Origin: Galactobacter valiniphilus
GTDB lineage: Bacteria; Actinomycetota; Actinomycetes; Actinomycetales; Micrococcaceae
Reading direction: 5' to 3'
DNA: 64,000 bases
Assembly: GCF_003575975.1 (NCBI RefSeq)
Contig: NZ_QQXK01000006.1
Coordinates: 62,001-126,000 of the forward strand
The translations under genes were made by a program, and so were the position numbers. Within the stretch, counting starts at the first letter, position 1, and the number at the start of each line of letters is the position of its first letter. This document shows, piece after piece, positions 17,014-25,152 of this stretch. The notes beneath the pieces are model-generated. The model saw nothing but the letters and a program-made list of their open reading frames with translations, had not been told where the DNA came from and ran no database searches.

Positions 17014-17517
17014 TCAGAGCGAAGGGACGTCCTGCGTGGACATGGCCCCGCCCAGGGCCGCCGCGACACGCTCGGGGTGCCGCGTGGAGAAGAGCCAGTA
17101 CGGCGTGGAGTCGTTGGGGTCCTCGATGGCGACCTTGACGACGGGATCGACCCAGCCGCGGAAGCTCATGAAGGCCAGGCCGTTGAGGCCGCGCCCGCGC
17201 TCATAGCGCGCGCCGTCGCCCACGTAGCCCGTGGCCTCGCCGAGAAAGCGGCGCTCGATGCGCGCGCGGCCCACCTGCAGCGTCTCGGGCGTGATGATGA
17301 TGCTGGGGGCCGAGGCCACCAGCAACACGGTGACGATGATCGCCGCCACGGCCGCGATGATCGAGAACAGCACCTGGTTGGTGGGGGACAGGGCCAGTCC
17401 CACGGCCACGCACAGGGCGTAGGAGACGAGCCACAGCCACCAAGGGGCACGCAGTTTTTCGATGTACGGCGCGGGGGTCGCCGGGCTCGCGCCCTGGTCG
17501 CCGGAAGGAGAAGACAT
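17014..17517 (-). CDS. DUF3093 family membrane protein
   Basis: 167 residues. After a short Ser/Pro-rich N-terminus there are two adjacent membrane helices (around PWWLWLVSYALCVAVGLAL and the following Ile/Ala/Val-rich stretch), then a soluble PH-like domain ending in YWLFSTRHPERVAAAL, as in actinobacterial DUF3093 (Rv2698-like). Role unknown. ATG 17517 is chosen because TACCAT at 17530-17525 lies exactly 7 bases upstream, as at other leaderless starts here; an ATG at 17526 would fall inside that box. Divergent from dut with about 140 bases between. Confidence 0.82.
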   Translation of the reverse strand: MSSPSGDQGASPATPAPYIEKLRAPWWLWLVSYALCVAVGLALSPTNQVLFSIIAAVAAIIVTVLLVASAPSIIITPETLQVGRARIERRFLGEATGYVGDGARYERGRGLNGLAFMSFRGWVDPVVKVAIEDPNDSTPYWLFSTRHPERVAAALGGAMSTQDVPSL

Positions 17518-17524
17518 GCCTTCC

Positions 17525-17530
17525 ATGGTA
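17525..17530 (-). promoter_or_regulatory. -10 box for a leaderless mRNA (DUF3093 gene)
   Basis: TACCAT on the minus strand, 7 bases before ATG 17517. Confidence 0.42.
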
Positions 17531-17659
17531 GCCGCGAGCCGATAGAGTGGGGCGCGGCCGCCGCCCGTGCTCGGGTGGCGCGGTGCGCTCTGTCGATCCA
17601 GCGGGTCTGCACGGGGGGGCGCCGCCTCGCCGCCAGCAGACCGAGGAACACGAGGAAGC

Positions 17660-18163
17660 ATGAACAGCCCATCCACGCTCGAGGTGCGCGTGCGCCGCCT
17701 CGATCCGGAGCTGCCCGTCCCCGCCTACGCCCTGCCGGGCGACGCGGGGGCCGATCTCTACGCCCGCGAGGACGTGACGCTGGCCCCCGGCGAGCGTCGT
17801 TTGGTCCCCACGGGCCTGGCCGTGGCCATCCCCGAGGGCTACGTGGGGCTCGTGCATCCGCGCTCCGGCCTCGCCGCCAAGCACGGCATCAGCATCGTCA
17901 ACGCCCCCGGCACCGTGGACGCCGGCTACCGCGGCGAGTTGCTGATCAATCTGATCAACCTGGATCGCACCACGGAGGTGCAGCTCAAGCGCGGCGACCG
18001 CATCGCTCAGCTGCTGATCCAGAAGGTCGAGCGCGCCCGGTTCACCGAGGTCGACGACCTCGGCGAAAGCGAGCGCGGCGACCGCGGTTTCGGCTCCACC
18101 GGCGGCTTTGCCGCGGCGCCGTCCGCCACGACGCACACCGCCACCGCGGTCAAGGAAGGATGA
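17660..18163 (+). CDS. dut: dUTP diphosphatase
   Basis: Hydrolyses dUTP to dUMP and diphosphate, keeping uracil out of DNA and feeding dTMP synthesis. 167 residues, a homotrimeric dUTPase with all five motifs: AGADLYA (1), [12 protein letters not shown] (2), [11 protein letters not shown] (3), [10 protein letters not shown] (4) and the C-terminal [11 protein letters not shown] (5), which closes over the active site. ATG 17660 is preceded by GAGGAAG. A TAGAGT box near 17543 could be its promoter. The stop overlaps the first ATG of the DUF3710 gene. Confidence 0.96.
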   Translation: MNSPSTLEVRVRRLDPELPVPAYALPGDAGADLYAREDVTLAPGERRLVPTGLAVAIPEGYVGLVHPRSGLAAKHGISIVNAPGTVDAGYRGELLINLINLDRTTEVQLKRGDRIAQLLIQKVERARFTEVDDLGESERGDRGFGSTGGFAAAPSATTHTATAVKEG

Positions 18164-18165
18164 GG

Positions 18166-18933
18166 ATGTTCGGGCGCAAGAAGAAGAACGCAGAACCCGC
18201 CGAGGAGCTCGAGGTCGTCGAGGCCCCGGAGGCCGAGGCCACGGACGAGGTGCCGGCCGCTCCGTCCGCGAGCCACGCCAAGGCGGTCAAGACCGACCGC
18301 AGCCGCGGCCCGCTGGACGCCTCGGAAGCCAACGATGACCTCGAGGGCATGATAGACCTCGGCTCGTTGCGCCTGCCGATCGTGCAGGGCATGAACCTCA
18401 ACCTCGAGGTCGAGGAGAACTCCCAGCAGGTCGTCTCGGTGGCAGTGGAGCTGGAGGGCTCGCGCGTGCAGCTGCAGGCCTTCGCGGCCCCCAAGTCCGA
18501 GGGCCTGTGGGACGGGATCTCCTCGCAGATCGACCAGTCGGTGACGGCCCAGGGCGGCCGCACGGATCGCCGCGAGGGCCGCTTCGGTCCCGAGCTCCTG
18601 GCCCGCGTGCCGATGGCCGGCCCCGACGGCGAGGCCGGCACCATGATCGCCCGCTTCGTGGGCGTCGACGGCCCGCGCTGGTTCCTGCGCGCCGTGTTCG
18701 GCGGCCCGGCGGCGATCAACGAGGAGGCGGCCCAGGTCCTGGAGGACCTCGTCGGCGGCGTGATCGTCGACCGCGGCCAGACCCCCATGGCCCCCACGGA
18801 GCTGCTGCCGCTGCGCATGCCGCAGGCCGATCCGGAGCCGGTGATCGCGGCGGACGAGCCCGACGCTGCCCCGGCCGACCCCTCCTCGGAGGAGCGCCCA
18901 GAGCGCGGCCCGGAGATCACCCAGATTGGCTGA
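18166..18933 (+). CDS. DUF3710 family protein
   Basis: 255 residues. N-terminal basic FGRKKK patch, then a long acidic low-complexity stretch, then the conserved DUF3710 body (LRLPIVQGMNLNLEVEE..., GRFGPELLARVP, DGPRWFLRAVFGGPAA), ending in another acidic tail. Soluble; function unknown although conserved beside dut across actinobacteria. An ATG at 18160 overlaps the dut stop but sits directly on the AAGGAAGG ribosome site; ATG 18166 has proper spacing and is preferred. Part of dut-DUF3710-OB-fold-DUF3159. Confidence 0.86.
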   Translation: MFGRKKKNAEPAEELEVVEAPEAEATDEVPAAPSASHAKAVKTDRSRGPLDASEANDDLEGMIDLGSLRLPIVQGMNLNLEVEENSQQVVSVAVELEGSRVQLQAFAAPKSEGLWDGISSQIDQSVTAQGGRTDRREGRFGPELLARVPMAGPDGEAGTMIARFVGVDGPRWFLRAVFGGPAAINEEAAQVLEDLVGGVIVDRGQTPMAPTELLPLRMPQADPEPVIAADEPDAAPADPSSEERPERGPEITQIG

Positions 18934-19264
18934 GGACGCCGGGCCCGGCGAGGAGGCCGGCTGGGACGAACTGCCCGAGCGGGGGAGGGTGCAGCTGCGC
19001 GGCTACGTCGCGGCGGTCACCTATCCCTCCTCGCGGCAGGCCCCGGTCTTCTCCGCCGTGCTGGCGCCCGACCTCGCGCCGCCGGGCGGGCGCAAGCGTC
19101 CAGTGGAGCGCGTCAAGCTCGTGTGGCTGGGCCAGCGCCGGGTGCCGGGCATCGGCGCGGGCGGCTGGCTGCGCTGCCGCGGGATGCTGCTCACGGAGGG
19201 CGGCAAGCGGGTCATGTACGACCCGAGCTACGAGATTCTTGAGGCGGAAGAGGACAACGCATGA
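18926..19264 (+). CDS. OB-fold nucleic acid-binding protein (Rv2694c-like)
   Basis: 112 residues. The pattern RVQLRGYVAAVTYPS...VKLVWLGQRRVPGIGAGGWLRCRGMLL... is the beta-barrel layout of the small OB-fold proteins found at this position in actinobacteria. Start is a TTG at 18926, overlapping the end of the DUF3710 gene by 8 bases; a later in-frame GTG would cut into the first strand. Its stop overlaps the next start in an ATGA. Probably binds single-stranded nucleic acid, by family analogy only. Confidence 0.75.
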   Translation: MAEDAGPGEEAGWDELPERGRVQLRGYVAAVTYPSSRQAPVFSAVLAPDLAPPGGRKRPVERVKLVWLGQRRVPGIGAGGWLRCRGMLLTEGGKRVMYDPSYEILEAEEDNA

Positions 19265-20061
19265 GCCAGGAGCCCGCCGAGCCCGCGAACCCGGGCGGGC
19301 CGGAGCCGGCCGCGGACACCGCGGCGCCCGGCACGCCGAGCATGCGCGACGTGGCGGCCTCCATGGCCGCCCGCTCGAGCCTCAAGGTCTCCGAGGACGG
19401 GCGCGTTGACGTGCTCGCCTCCGTGGGCGGCGTGCGCGGCCTCGTCGAGGCGCTGGCCCCAGGGCTCGTGTTCCTCGGCGTGTTCATCGGCACGCAGTCC
19501 CTGAACCCCGCGCTCATCGCGGCGATCGCCGTGGGCGTGGTGCTGCTCGCCGTGCGCCTCGTGCGCCGCCAGCAGGTCATGTCGGCGGTCTCCGGGCTCG
19601 TGGGCATCCTCGTGTGTGCGGTCTTCGCCCGCGTGGGAGGCGAGGCCAGGGACTACTACGTGCCCGGCTTCTACATCAACGCCGCCTACGCGGCGGGCCT
19701 GCTGGTCTCCATCGCCGTGCGCTGGCCCATCGGCGGCCTGCTCTTCGGCTTCCTGCATGGCGAGGGCATCGGGTGGCGGGAGAACCGCGGCCGACTGCGG
19801 GTCTACACGGCGGCAACCTGGATCCTCGTGGGGCTCTTCCTGCTGCGCCTCGCGGTCCAGCTGCCGCTGTACTTCGCCAACGACGTCACGCTGCTCGGCA
19901 CCGCGCGCCTCGTCATGGGCGTGCCGCTCTACATCGGCGCCTTGGTCCTGGCCTGGGTCATCACGCGCCCGGCGCGCCCCGCGGGGCAGGACGACCGGGA
20001 GGTGCCCGACGGCGGGGGGTCGGCTTCCGCCGGCGGCCCACCGGCCGCCGGCCAGGGCTGA
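19261..20061 (+). CDS. DUF3159 family membrane protein
   Basis: 266 residues. Soluble Pro/Ala-rich N-terminus (about 50 residues), then about six membrane helices, then a Gly/Pro-rich tail. GGVRGLVEALAPGLVFLGVF and FYINAAYAAGLLVSIAVRWPIGGL match the DUF3159 family (Rv2693c-like); function unknown. ATG overlaps the OB-fold stop, so it is the last gene of a tightly coupled four-gene operon and ends at a long hairpin facing the trkA genes. Position next to Trk potassium-uptake regulators is conserved, but no functional link is shown. Confidence 0.85.
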   Translation: MSQEPAEPANPGGPEPAADTAAPGTPSMRDVAASMAARSSLKVSEDGRVDVLASVGGVRGLVEALAPGLVFLGVFIGTQSLNPALIAAIAVGVVLLAVRLVRRQQVMSAVSGLVGILVCAVFARVGGEARDYYVPGFYINAAYAAGLLVSIAVRWPIGGLLFGFLHGEGIGWRENRGRLRVYTAATWILVGLFLLRLAVQLPLYFANDVTLLGTARLVMGVPLYIGALVLAWVITRPARPAGQDDREVPDGGGSASAGGPPAAGQG

Positions 20062-20082
20062 GCGCCGCTCGGCCTCCCCTTG

Positions 20083-20134
20083 AACGCACAAGGCGCCTCC
20101 CACCCGGATCGGGGTGTGAGGCGCCTCGTGCGTT
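20083..20134. terminator. Hairpin between convergent DUF3159 and trkA genes
   Basis: 17-base outer arms with one mismatch plus an inner CACCC/GGGTG stem; about 52 bases in total. Bidirectional. Confidence 0.75.
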
Positions 20135-20143
20135 GAACGGCGC

Positions 20144-20803
20144 TCAGGCGCCGCGCATGAGCTCGCGCAGGGCCGGCTCGGCCTCGAGCGTGCTGAGGAA
20201 GAAGACCTCGTCGTCGCCCTCGAAGACGTCGTCGGGGGAGGGGGCGAAGGGCAGATCGTCGCGCAGCACCGCCACGGGGACCACGCCCTCCGGCCAGGCG
20301 TAGGAGCCAACAAAGCGGCCGACGGCCGGGCCATCGAAGGGCACGGTGTAGGCCACCATCGTGGTCTCGCCCGTGCGCAGCGTCAGCAGGCGCACGACGT
20401 CGCCGACCTCGACCGCCTCCTCGACGAGCGCGGTCATGAGGCGCGGCGTGGACACCGCAACGTCGACGCCCCAGGCGTCGTCGAACATCCAGTCGTTCTT
20501 GGGGTTGTTCACGCGGCCCACCGTGCGGCCCACGCCGAACTCGGTCTTGGCCAGGAGGGAGACGACGAGGTTGGCCTTGTCGTCGCCCGTCGCCGACACG
20601 ACCACATCGGCCTCGTCCGTCCCGGCGCGCTGCAGGGTCACGAGCTCGCAGGCATCGCCCACGAACCAGGCGGCGGCCTCGAAGCCCTCCCGGTCCGCGG
20701 GCGGCTCGTTCTCGTCCACGATGAGCACCTCGTGGTGGTGGCGCAGCAGCTCGCGGGCGATGGAGAGCCCAACGGAGCCGCCGCCGGCGATCACGACCTT
20801 CAC
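20144..20803 (-). CDS. trkA: TrkA-family potassium uptake regulator, second copy
   Basis: 219 residues with an NAD(H)-binding RCK_N domain at the N-terminus (KVVIAGGGSVGLSIARELL, acidic end of strand 2 in VLIVDEN) and an RCK_C domain from about residue 135. TrkA proteins bind nucleotide on the cytoplasmic face of Trk/Ktr potassium channels and gate them; no channel gene lies in this window. Start is GTG 20803, sharing GTGA with the stop of the upstream trkA. Equivalent to the CeoC member of the mycobacterial CeoB-CeoC pair by position. Confidence 0.9.
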   Translation of the reverse strand: MKVVIAGGGSVGLSIARELLRHHHEVLIVDENEPPADREGFEAAAWFVGDACELVTLQRAGTDEADVVVSATGDDKANLVVSLLAKTEFGVGRTVGRVNNPKNDWMFDDAWGVDVAVSTPRLMTALVEEAVEVGDVVRLLTLRTGETTMVAYTVPFDGPAVGRFVGSYAWPEGVVPVAVLRDDLPFAPSPDDVFEGDDEVFFLSTLEAEPALRELMRGA

Positions 20804-21501
20804 TTCTCCTCCTCCTGCTCGGCGCGCAGGGCCGCGGCCTTGGCCGGGGCCGTGGCGAGCAGCCGGTCGATCTGGGTCAGGCGGTCGACGGCGAGCATGG
20901 CGTGCAGCTCGTCGCCCTCCTGATAGCGGGTATCGGCGGCGGGCAGGATGCCCTCGCCGAAGCGCGTGAGGTAGGCGATGCGCACGCCGAGGGCGGCCTC
21001 GAGCTCGCTCAGCTGGCGGCCGAACCACAGGGGAGCGGCGGGCAGCTCGCGCAGCACGAGTCGGCCGGAGGCCTCGCGGAAGTCTCCGGAGAGCGCGTGC
21101 TCGGGCAGGATGCGGCGCAGCACCTGATCGGCGCTCCAGCGCACGGAGGCCACCGTGGGGATGCCCAGGCGCTGGTAGACCTCGGCGCGTCCCGGATCGT
21201 AGATGCGCGCCACGACGTGGGGAACATGGAACTGCTCGCGGGCCACGCGGGTGGCGAGGATGTTCGAGTTGTCGCCGGAGGAGACGGCGGCGAAGGCGTA
21301 GGCGTCGGCGATGCGCGCCTCCTTGAGGGTGTCGCGGTCGAAGCCGACACCCGTCACGGTGCTGCCGCTGAAACCGGGGCGCAGGCGCCGAAAGGCGGTC
21401 GGCTCGCGGTCGATGACGGCCACGGTGTGGCCGTCGTCCTCGAGTGTGTGGGCCAGCGTCGCACCGACGCGGCCGCAACCCATGATCACGAAGTGCGCCA
21501 C
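20800..21501 (-). CDS. trkA: TrkA-family potassium uptake regulator, first copy
   Basis: 233 residues: RCK_N Rossmann domain (HFVIMGCGRVGATLAHTL, glycine-rich loop; VAVIDRE strand end) and RCK_C domain from about 135 onwards, with a short charged C-terminal tail. The start is GTG 21501, which has an excellent AAAGGAG site 9 bases upstream and gives the usual N-terminus; the longer TTG-initiated frame has none. Operon with the second trkA and divergent from the APC permease; mycobacterial ceoB is in the same arrangement. Confidence 0.9.
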   Translation of the reverse strand: MAHFVIMGCGRVGATLAHTLEDDGHTVAVIDREPTAFRRLRPGFSGSTVTGVGFDRDTLKEARIADAYAFAAVSSGDNSNILATRVAREQFHVPHVVARIYDPGRAEVYQRLGIPTVASVRWSADQVLRRILPEHALSGDFREASGRLVLRELPAAPLWFGRQLSELEAALGVRIAYLTRFGEGILPAADTRYQEGDELHAMLAVDRLTQIDRLLATAPAKAAALRAEQEEEK

Positions 21502-21599
21502 GTGCTGGGGCTCCTTTGGGTTCAAGAGCTGGGGATGAACGGCCTAAGTCTCGCACGCCTTGCCTCCCGCGGCGGCGTGGGCCGCGGGGCCAAAGCGAC

Positions 21600-21605
21600 T
21601 ACCCT
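21600..21605 (+). promoter_or_regulatory. -10 box for a leaderless mRNA (APC permease)
   Basis: TACCCT, 6 bases before GTG 21612. Confidence 0.38.
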
Positions 21606-21611
21606 GGCGTG

Positions 21612-23621
21612 GTGTTGACGTTCCTGGACGCTCTCAAGCGCATCCTTGTGGGCCGGCCCGAGATCACCGGCCGCGTGCGCTTCGCGCCCCTGCGCCGCCG
21701 CGTGGCCCTGCCGACCCTGGCCAGCAATGCGCTCTCCTCGGTGGCGTATGCGCCGGATGAGATCCTGCTTACCCTGGCCCTGGCCGGGCTCGCGGCGATC
21801 CACCTCGCCCCGTGGGTCGGCGTGGCGGTCATGGCCGTCATGGCCGTGCTGATCCTGTCCTATCGCCTCTCGATCCGCGCCTACCCCTCCGGCCGCGGCG
21901 ACTACCAGATCGCCTCGGAGAACCTCGGCCCGCGGGCCGGCGTCGTGGTGGGCTCCGCCCTGCTCGTGGATCTCACCCTCACCGTGGCCGTGTCGGTCTC
22001 GGCGGCCGCCCACTACCTGAGCGCCGCGGTGCCGGTGCTCGCGGGGCACGAGGGCTGGGTGGCAGGCGTCGGCGTGGCCCTGCTCGTGGTGCTGAACCTG
22101 CGCGGCCTCGGCCGCGGTTCGCTCGCCCGCTCGCTGCCGACCGTGCTGTTCGTCGTCGCCGTCGGCGTGCTGCTCATCGTGGGCGGCCTTCTCGCGCTGA
22201 CGGGTCAGCTGGGCCTCGCGCCGAGCGCCACCGCGCCGCTCGCCCCGGCCCCCGCTTACCCGGACGGCATCGAGGGCCTGGCCGGCTTCGTCCTGGTGCT
22301 GCGCGCCTTCTCCACCGGCTCGGCCGCCCTCACGGGCATCGAGGCGCCCATCTCCGGCGTCTCCACGCTCGCCGCGCCGCGCGCCAAGAACGCCGGGTGG
22401 GTCCTGGCCTGGATCGGCGTCATCGCCACGATCCTCACGCTCGGTGTGCTCTTCCTCGCCTCGGCCACCGGCGTGCGGCTCGCCGCCGAACCGGAGTCCC
22501 AGCTGGCCGCCGCCGCGGAGGCCGCGGATCTCACGGCCGCCTCGCAGACACCCCTGTTGGCGCAGCTGGCGCAGGCGGTGTTCGGCCCGGGGGTGCCCGT
22601 CATCGTGCTGAGCCTCGTCACAATCCTCGTGCTGCTCAGCGCCGGCATGATGAGCTTCCTGACCTTCCCCAAGCTCGCCTTCTACCTCGCGAGCGACGGC
22701 TACCTGCCGCGCCAGCTGCGCACGCGCGGCGACCGCCTCGGCTATTCCAACGGCATCCTGCTGCTCGGCGCGGCGGCCCTCGTCCTCGTCCTCGCGACGG
22801 GTGCCGGCCTCGCCGCCCTGATCCAGCTCTACGTCGTCGGCGTCTTCGTCTCGTTCACCCTGAGCCAGGCCGGCATGGTCCGCCACTGGGGTCGCCTCCT
22901 GCGCGGCACGGCCGGGCGCTCCCTGCGCGCCGCCCTGCACCGCAAGCGCGCGCTGTCCTTCGCGGGCTTCACGCTCTCCGCCCTCGTGCTGATCGTGGTC
23001 TTCGCCACGAAGTTCGCGCACGGCGCCTGGTTCGCCGTGGCCGGCATCGTGGTCCTCACGCTCGGCATGCTCGGGATCCGCCAGCACTACGACGAGGTGG
23101 ACCGCGAGCTGGCCATCGACGAGAGCACCTCCGTCTCCGCGCTTCCCTCGCGCGTGCAAGCCATCGTGCTCGTCTCCACCCTGCGTAAGCCGCTCCTGCG
23201 CGCCGTGGCCTTCGCCCGCGCCACGCGGCCGCAAGTCCTCGAGGCGGTCATGGTGGACTCCGACCCGGAGAAGACGGCGCGCACCGTGACGCAATGGGAG
23301 CGGCTCGGCCTCCCGGTTCCGCTCACCGTGCTCGCCTCGCCCTATCGCGACCTCGCCGGCCCGCTGCTCGAACACATCAGGCAGAGCCGCGCCGACCGCC
23401 CCCGCGATCTCGTGGTGGTCTACATTCCCGAGTACGTTGTGGGACGCTGGTGGGAGCAATTGGTGCACAACCAGACGGGCCTGCGCCTGCGCACCCGCCT
23501 CCACTTCGAGCCGGGCGTCGTGGTCGCCTCCGTCCCGTGGCAGCTCGCCTCCACGGGGCACGGCCTGCAGCACCCAGCCTCCACCCCGGCCCCCGCCGAC
23601 CCCGGCCACCCGGCCGCCTGA
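21612..23621 (+). CDS. APC-superfamily amino acid/cation permease
   Basis: 669 residues: a basic N-terminus (ALKRILVGRPE), about 12 membrane helices up to residue 500 and a soluble C-terminal domain of roughly 150 residues. Membrane landmarks include LSSVAYAPDEILLTLA and RAFSTGSAALTGIEAPISGV, typical of the Rv2690c-like APC family. The substrate is not known; placement beside trkA genes makes an ion or amino-acid role equally possible. Start GTG 21612 gives VLTFLDALKR, the usual beginning; a GTG three bases earlier is possible. Ends 45 bases before the methyltransferase gene. Confidence 0.85.
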   Translation: MLTFLDALKRILVGRPEITGRVRFAPLRRRVALPTLASNALSSVAYAPDEILLTLALAGLAAIHLAPWVGVAVMAVMAVLILSYRLSIRAYPSGRGDYQIASENLGPRAGVVVGSALLVDLTLTVAVSVSAAAHYLSAAVPVLAGHEGWVAGVGVALLVVLNLRGLGRGSLARSLPTVLFVVAVGVLLIVGGLLALTGQLGLAPSATAPLAPAPAYPDGIEGLAGFVLVLRAFSTGSAALTGIEAPISGVSTLAAPRAKNAGWVLAWIGVIATILTLGVLFLASATGVRLAAEPESQLAAAAEAADLTAASQTPLLAQLAQAVFGPGVPVIVLSLVTILVLLSAGMMSFLTFPKLAFYLASDGYLPRQLRTRGDRLGYSNGILLLGAAALVLVLATGAGLAALIQLYVVGVFVSFTLSQAGMVRHWGRLLRGTAGRSLRAALHRKRALSFAGFTLSALVLIVVFATKFAHGAWFAVAGIVVLTLGMLGIRQHYDEVDRELAIDESTSVSALPSRVQAIVLVSTLRKPLLRAVAFARATRPQVLEAVMVDSDPEKTARTVTQWERLGLPVPLTVLASPYRDLAGPLLEHIRQSRADRPRDLVVVYIPEYVVGRWWEQLVHNQTGLRLRTRLHFEPGVVVASVPWQLASTGHGLQHPASTPAPADPGHPAA

Positions 23622-23666
23622 GCGGTCCCGGCGTCTTTTCCCTTCCTCCAAGGAGCACAGCAGCAC

Positions 23667-25025
23667 ATGTCCCAGGCCCCCACCGAGCTCGAGCTCACCC
23701 TCGGCGACGTCGCCCACGGCGGCTTCACCGTCGCCCGCCACGAGGGCCGCGTCGTCTTTGTGCGCCACGGCGCCCCGGGCGAGCGCGTGCGCGTCGCCGT
23801 GACGGAGCCGGGGGAGAAGGACCGCTTCTGGCGCGCCGATGTCACCGAGGTCCTGGAGGCCTCGGAGCATCGCGTCAAGCACCCCTGGGCGGCCGCCGAC
23901 GCGCTCGCTGCTCGCACCCCTGACGCCGTGCCGGGCGGCGCCGAGTTTGGCCACCTGAGGCTGCCCTACCAGCGCGAGCTGAAGGGCCGCGTGCTGGACG
24001 AGCAGCTGCGCCGGCTCGCCAAGACCGAGGCGAGCGAGGTGGGCTTCACCGGCGTCGAGGCCGCCGAGGACGAGCGTGCGGACGGCCTGGGCTGGCGCAC
24101 GCGCGCCGCCTTCGGCGTGGATCGCGCCGGCTCGCTGGCCATGCGGGCGGCCCGCAGCCACACCCTCATCAAGACCCCCGCGCTCCCGCTCGCCGTGGAT
24201 GCCATCAACGATCTGCACCTCTCCGAGGTGGACCTGAGCGGCCTGGGCCGCGTGGAGATCGCCGCGCCCGCAGCCGGCGGCGCCCCGCTCGTGCTCGTCG
24301 TGCCGGCCACGCACGACGCAGCGGGGGTGCGTCGCGCGGGCGCCGCCGCCAATCGCGTCTCCCGCCACGTGGGCGAGCGCGCCTCGGTCGGCCTGCTGAC
24401 CCAGGCCGCCGGCGCGGCCGCCGACGGCGCGGGCGAGCTGCGCCGCGTGAGCGGGCGCACCTGGCTGCAGGAGCAGGTCGGCGAGCACGCCTTCCGCGTG
24501 ACGGGGGAGGGGTTCTGGCAGGTGCACCGCACGGCGCCGCAGACCCTCACCCACGCCGTCCTGACCGCCTCCGGCGTCCAGGAGGGCGAGGACTGGCTCG
24601 ATCTCTACGCCGGGGCCGGTCTCTTCTCGGCGCCCCTCGCACAGGCCGTGGGCCCCACGGGCTCGCTGCTCTCCATCGAGGGCGCGCCGGGCACCCACCG
24701 CGACGCGCGCAAGAATCTGCACGCCCTGCCGCAGGCCCAGGTGCTCCAGGGCCGCGTGGAACGCGCCCTGCGCGAGCACGCCGGCACCCGGCCGCACGGC
24801 GTCGTGCTTGATCCCCCGCGCGCCGGCGCCGGCAAGGCCAGCGTGGCCGCGATCGCCGCTACGGGCGCCCAGAAGGTCGTCTATGTCTCGTGTGACCCCG
24901 CCTCCTTCGCACGTGACGTTGACCTTTTTGCGGGCCGTGGTTACACCCTCGAGGGCCTGCGCGGCTTCGATCTGTACCCCCATACGCACCATCTCGAGAC
25001 CGTGGCGGTGTTGCGCAGGGCGTAA
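23667..25025 (+). CDS. TRAM-domain class I SAM-dependent RNA methyltransferase (TrmA/RumA family)
   Basis: 452 residues. An N-terminal TRAM domain (about 7-62) precedes the TrmA/RlmD-type catalytic domain: LDLYAGAGLFSAPLA (SAM loop), VVLDPPRAGAGKA and YVSCDPASFARD, the last holding the catalytic cysteine; LYPHTHHLETVAVL closes the protein. The family methylates C5 of uridine in tRNA or rRNA. The cysteines that bind a 4Fe-4S cluster in RlmD (RumA) are not visible in the region after the TRAM domain (PGGAEFGHL has Ala where a Cys could be), so this is a cluster-free version. RBS AAGGAG precedes ATG 23667. Target base unknown. Confidence 0.88.
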   Translation: MSQAPTELELTLGDVAHGGFTVARHEGRVVFVRHGAPGERVRVAVTEPGEKDRFWRADVTEVLEASEHRVKHPWAAADALAARTPDAVPGGAEFGHLRLPYQRELKGRVLDEQLRRLAKTEASEVGFTGVEAAEDERADGLGWRTRAAFGVDRAGSLAMRAARSHTLIKTPALPLAVDAINDLHLSEVDLSGLGRVEIAAPAAGGAPLVLVVPATHDAAGVRRAGAAANRVSRHVGERASVGLLTQAAGAAADGAGELRRVSGRTWLQEQVGEHAFRVTGEGFWQVHRTAPQTLTHAVLTASGVQEGEDWLDLYAGAGLFSAPLAQAVGPTGSLLSIEGAPGTHRDARKNLHALPQAQVLQGRVERALREHAGTRPHGVVLDPPRAGAGKASVAAIAATGAQKVVYVSCDPASFARDVDLFAGRGYTLEGLRGFDLYPHTHHLETVAVLRRA

Positions 25026-25152
25026 CCGGCCCCGCGCGGCGGTATTGTGTCGTTAGCTCCGCCGCGTCCGCTTTGCGTTGCCCTGTGAGGCTTCCCTCAC
25101 TGGCAGCGCCTGCGGCGTGGACATCATGATGGAGTCTGGCGAGAGGAGTTCC

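Noticed and set aside
21522-24992. 1156-codon open frame opposite the permease and methyltransferase genes
   Set aside because: Spans two real genes in antisense with no family signature; typical of high-GC shadows.
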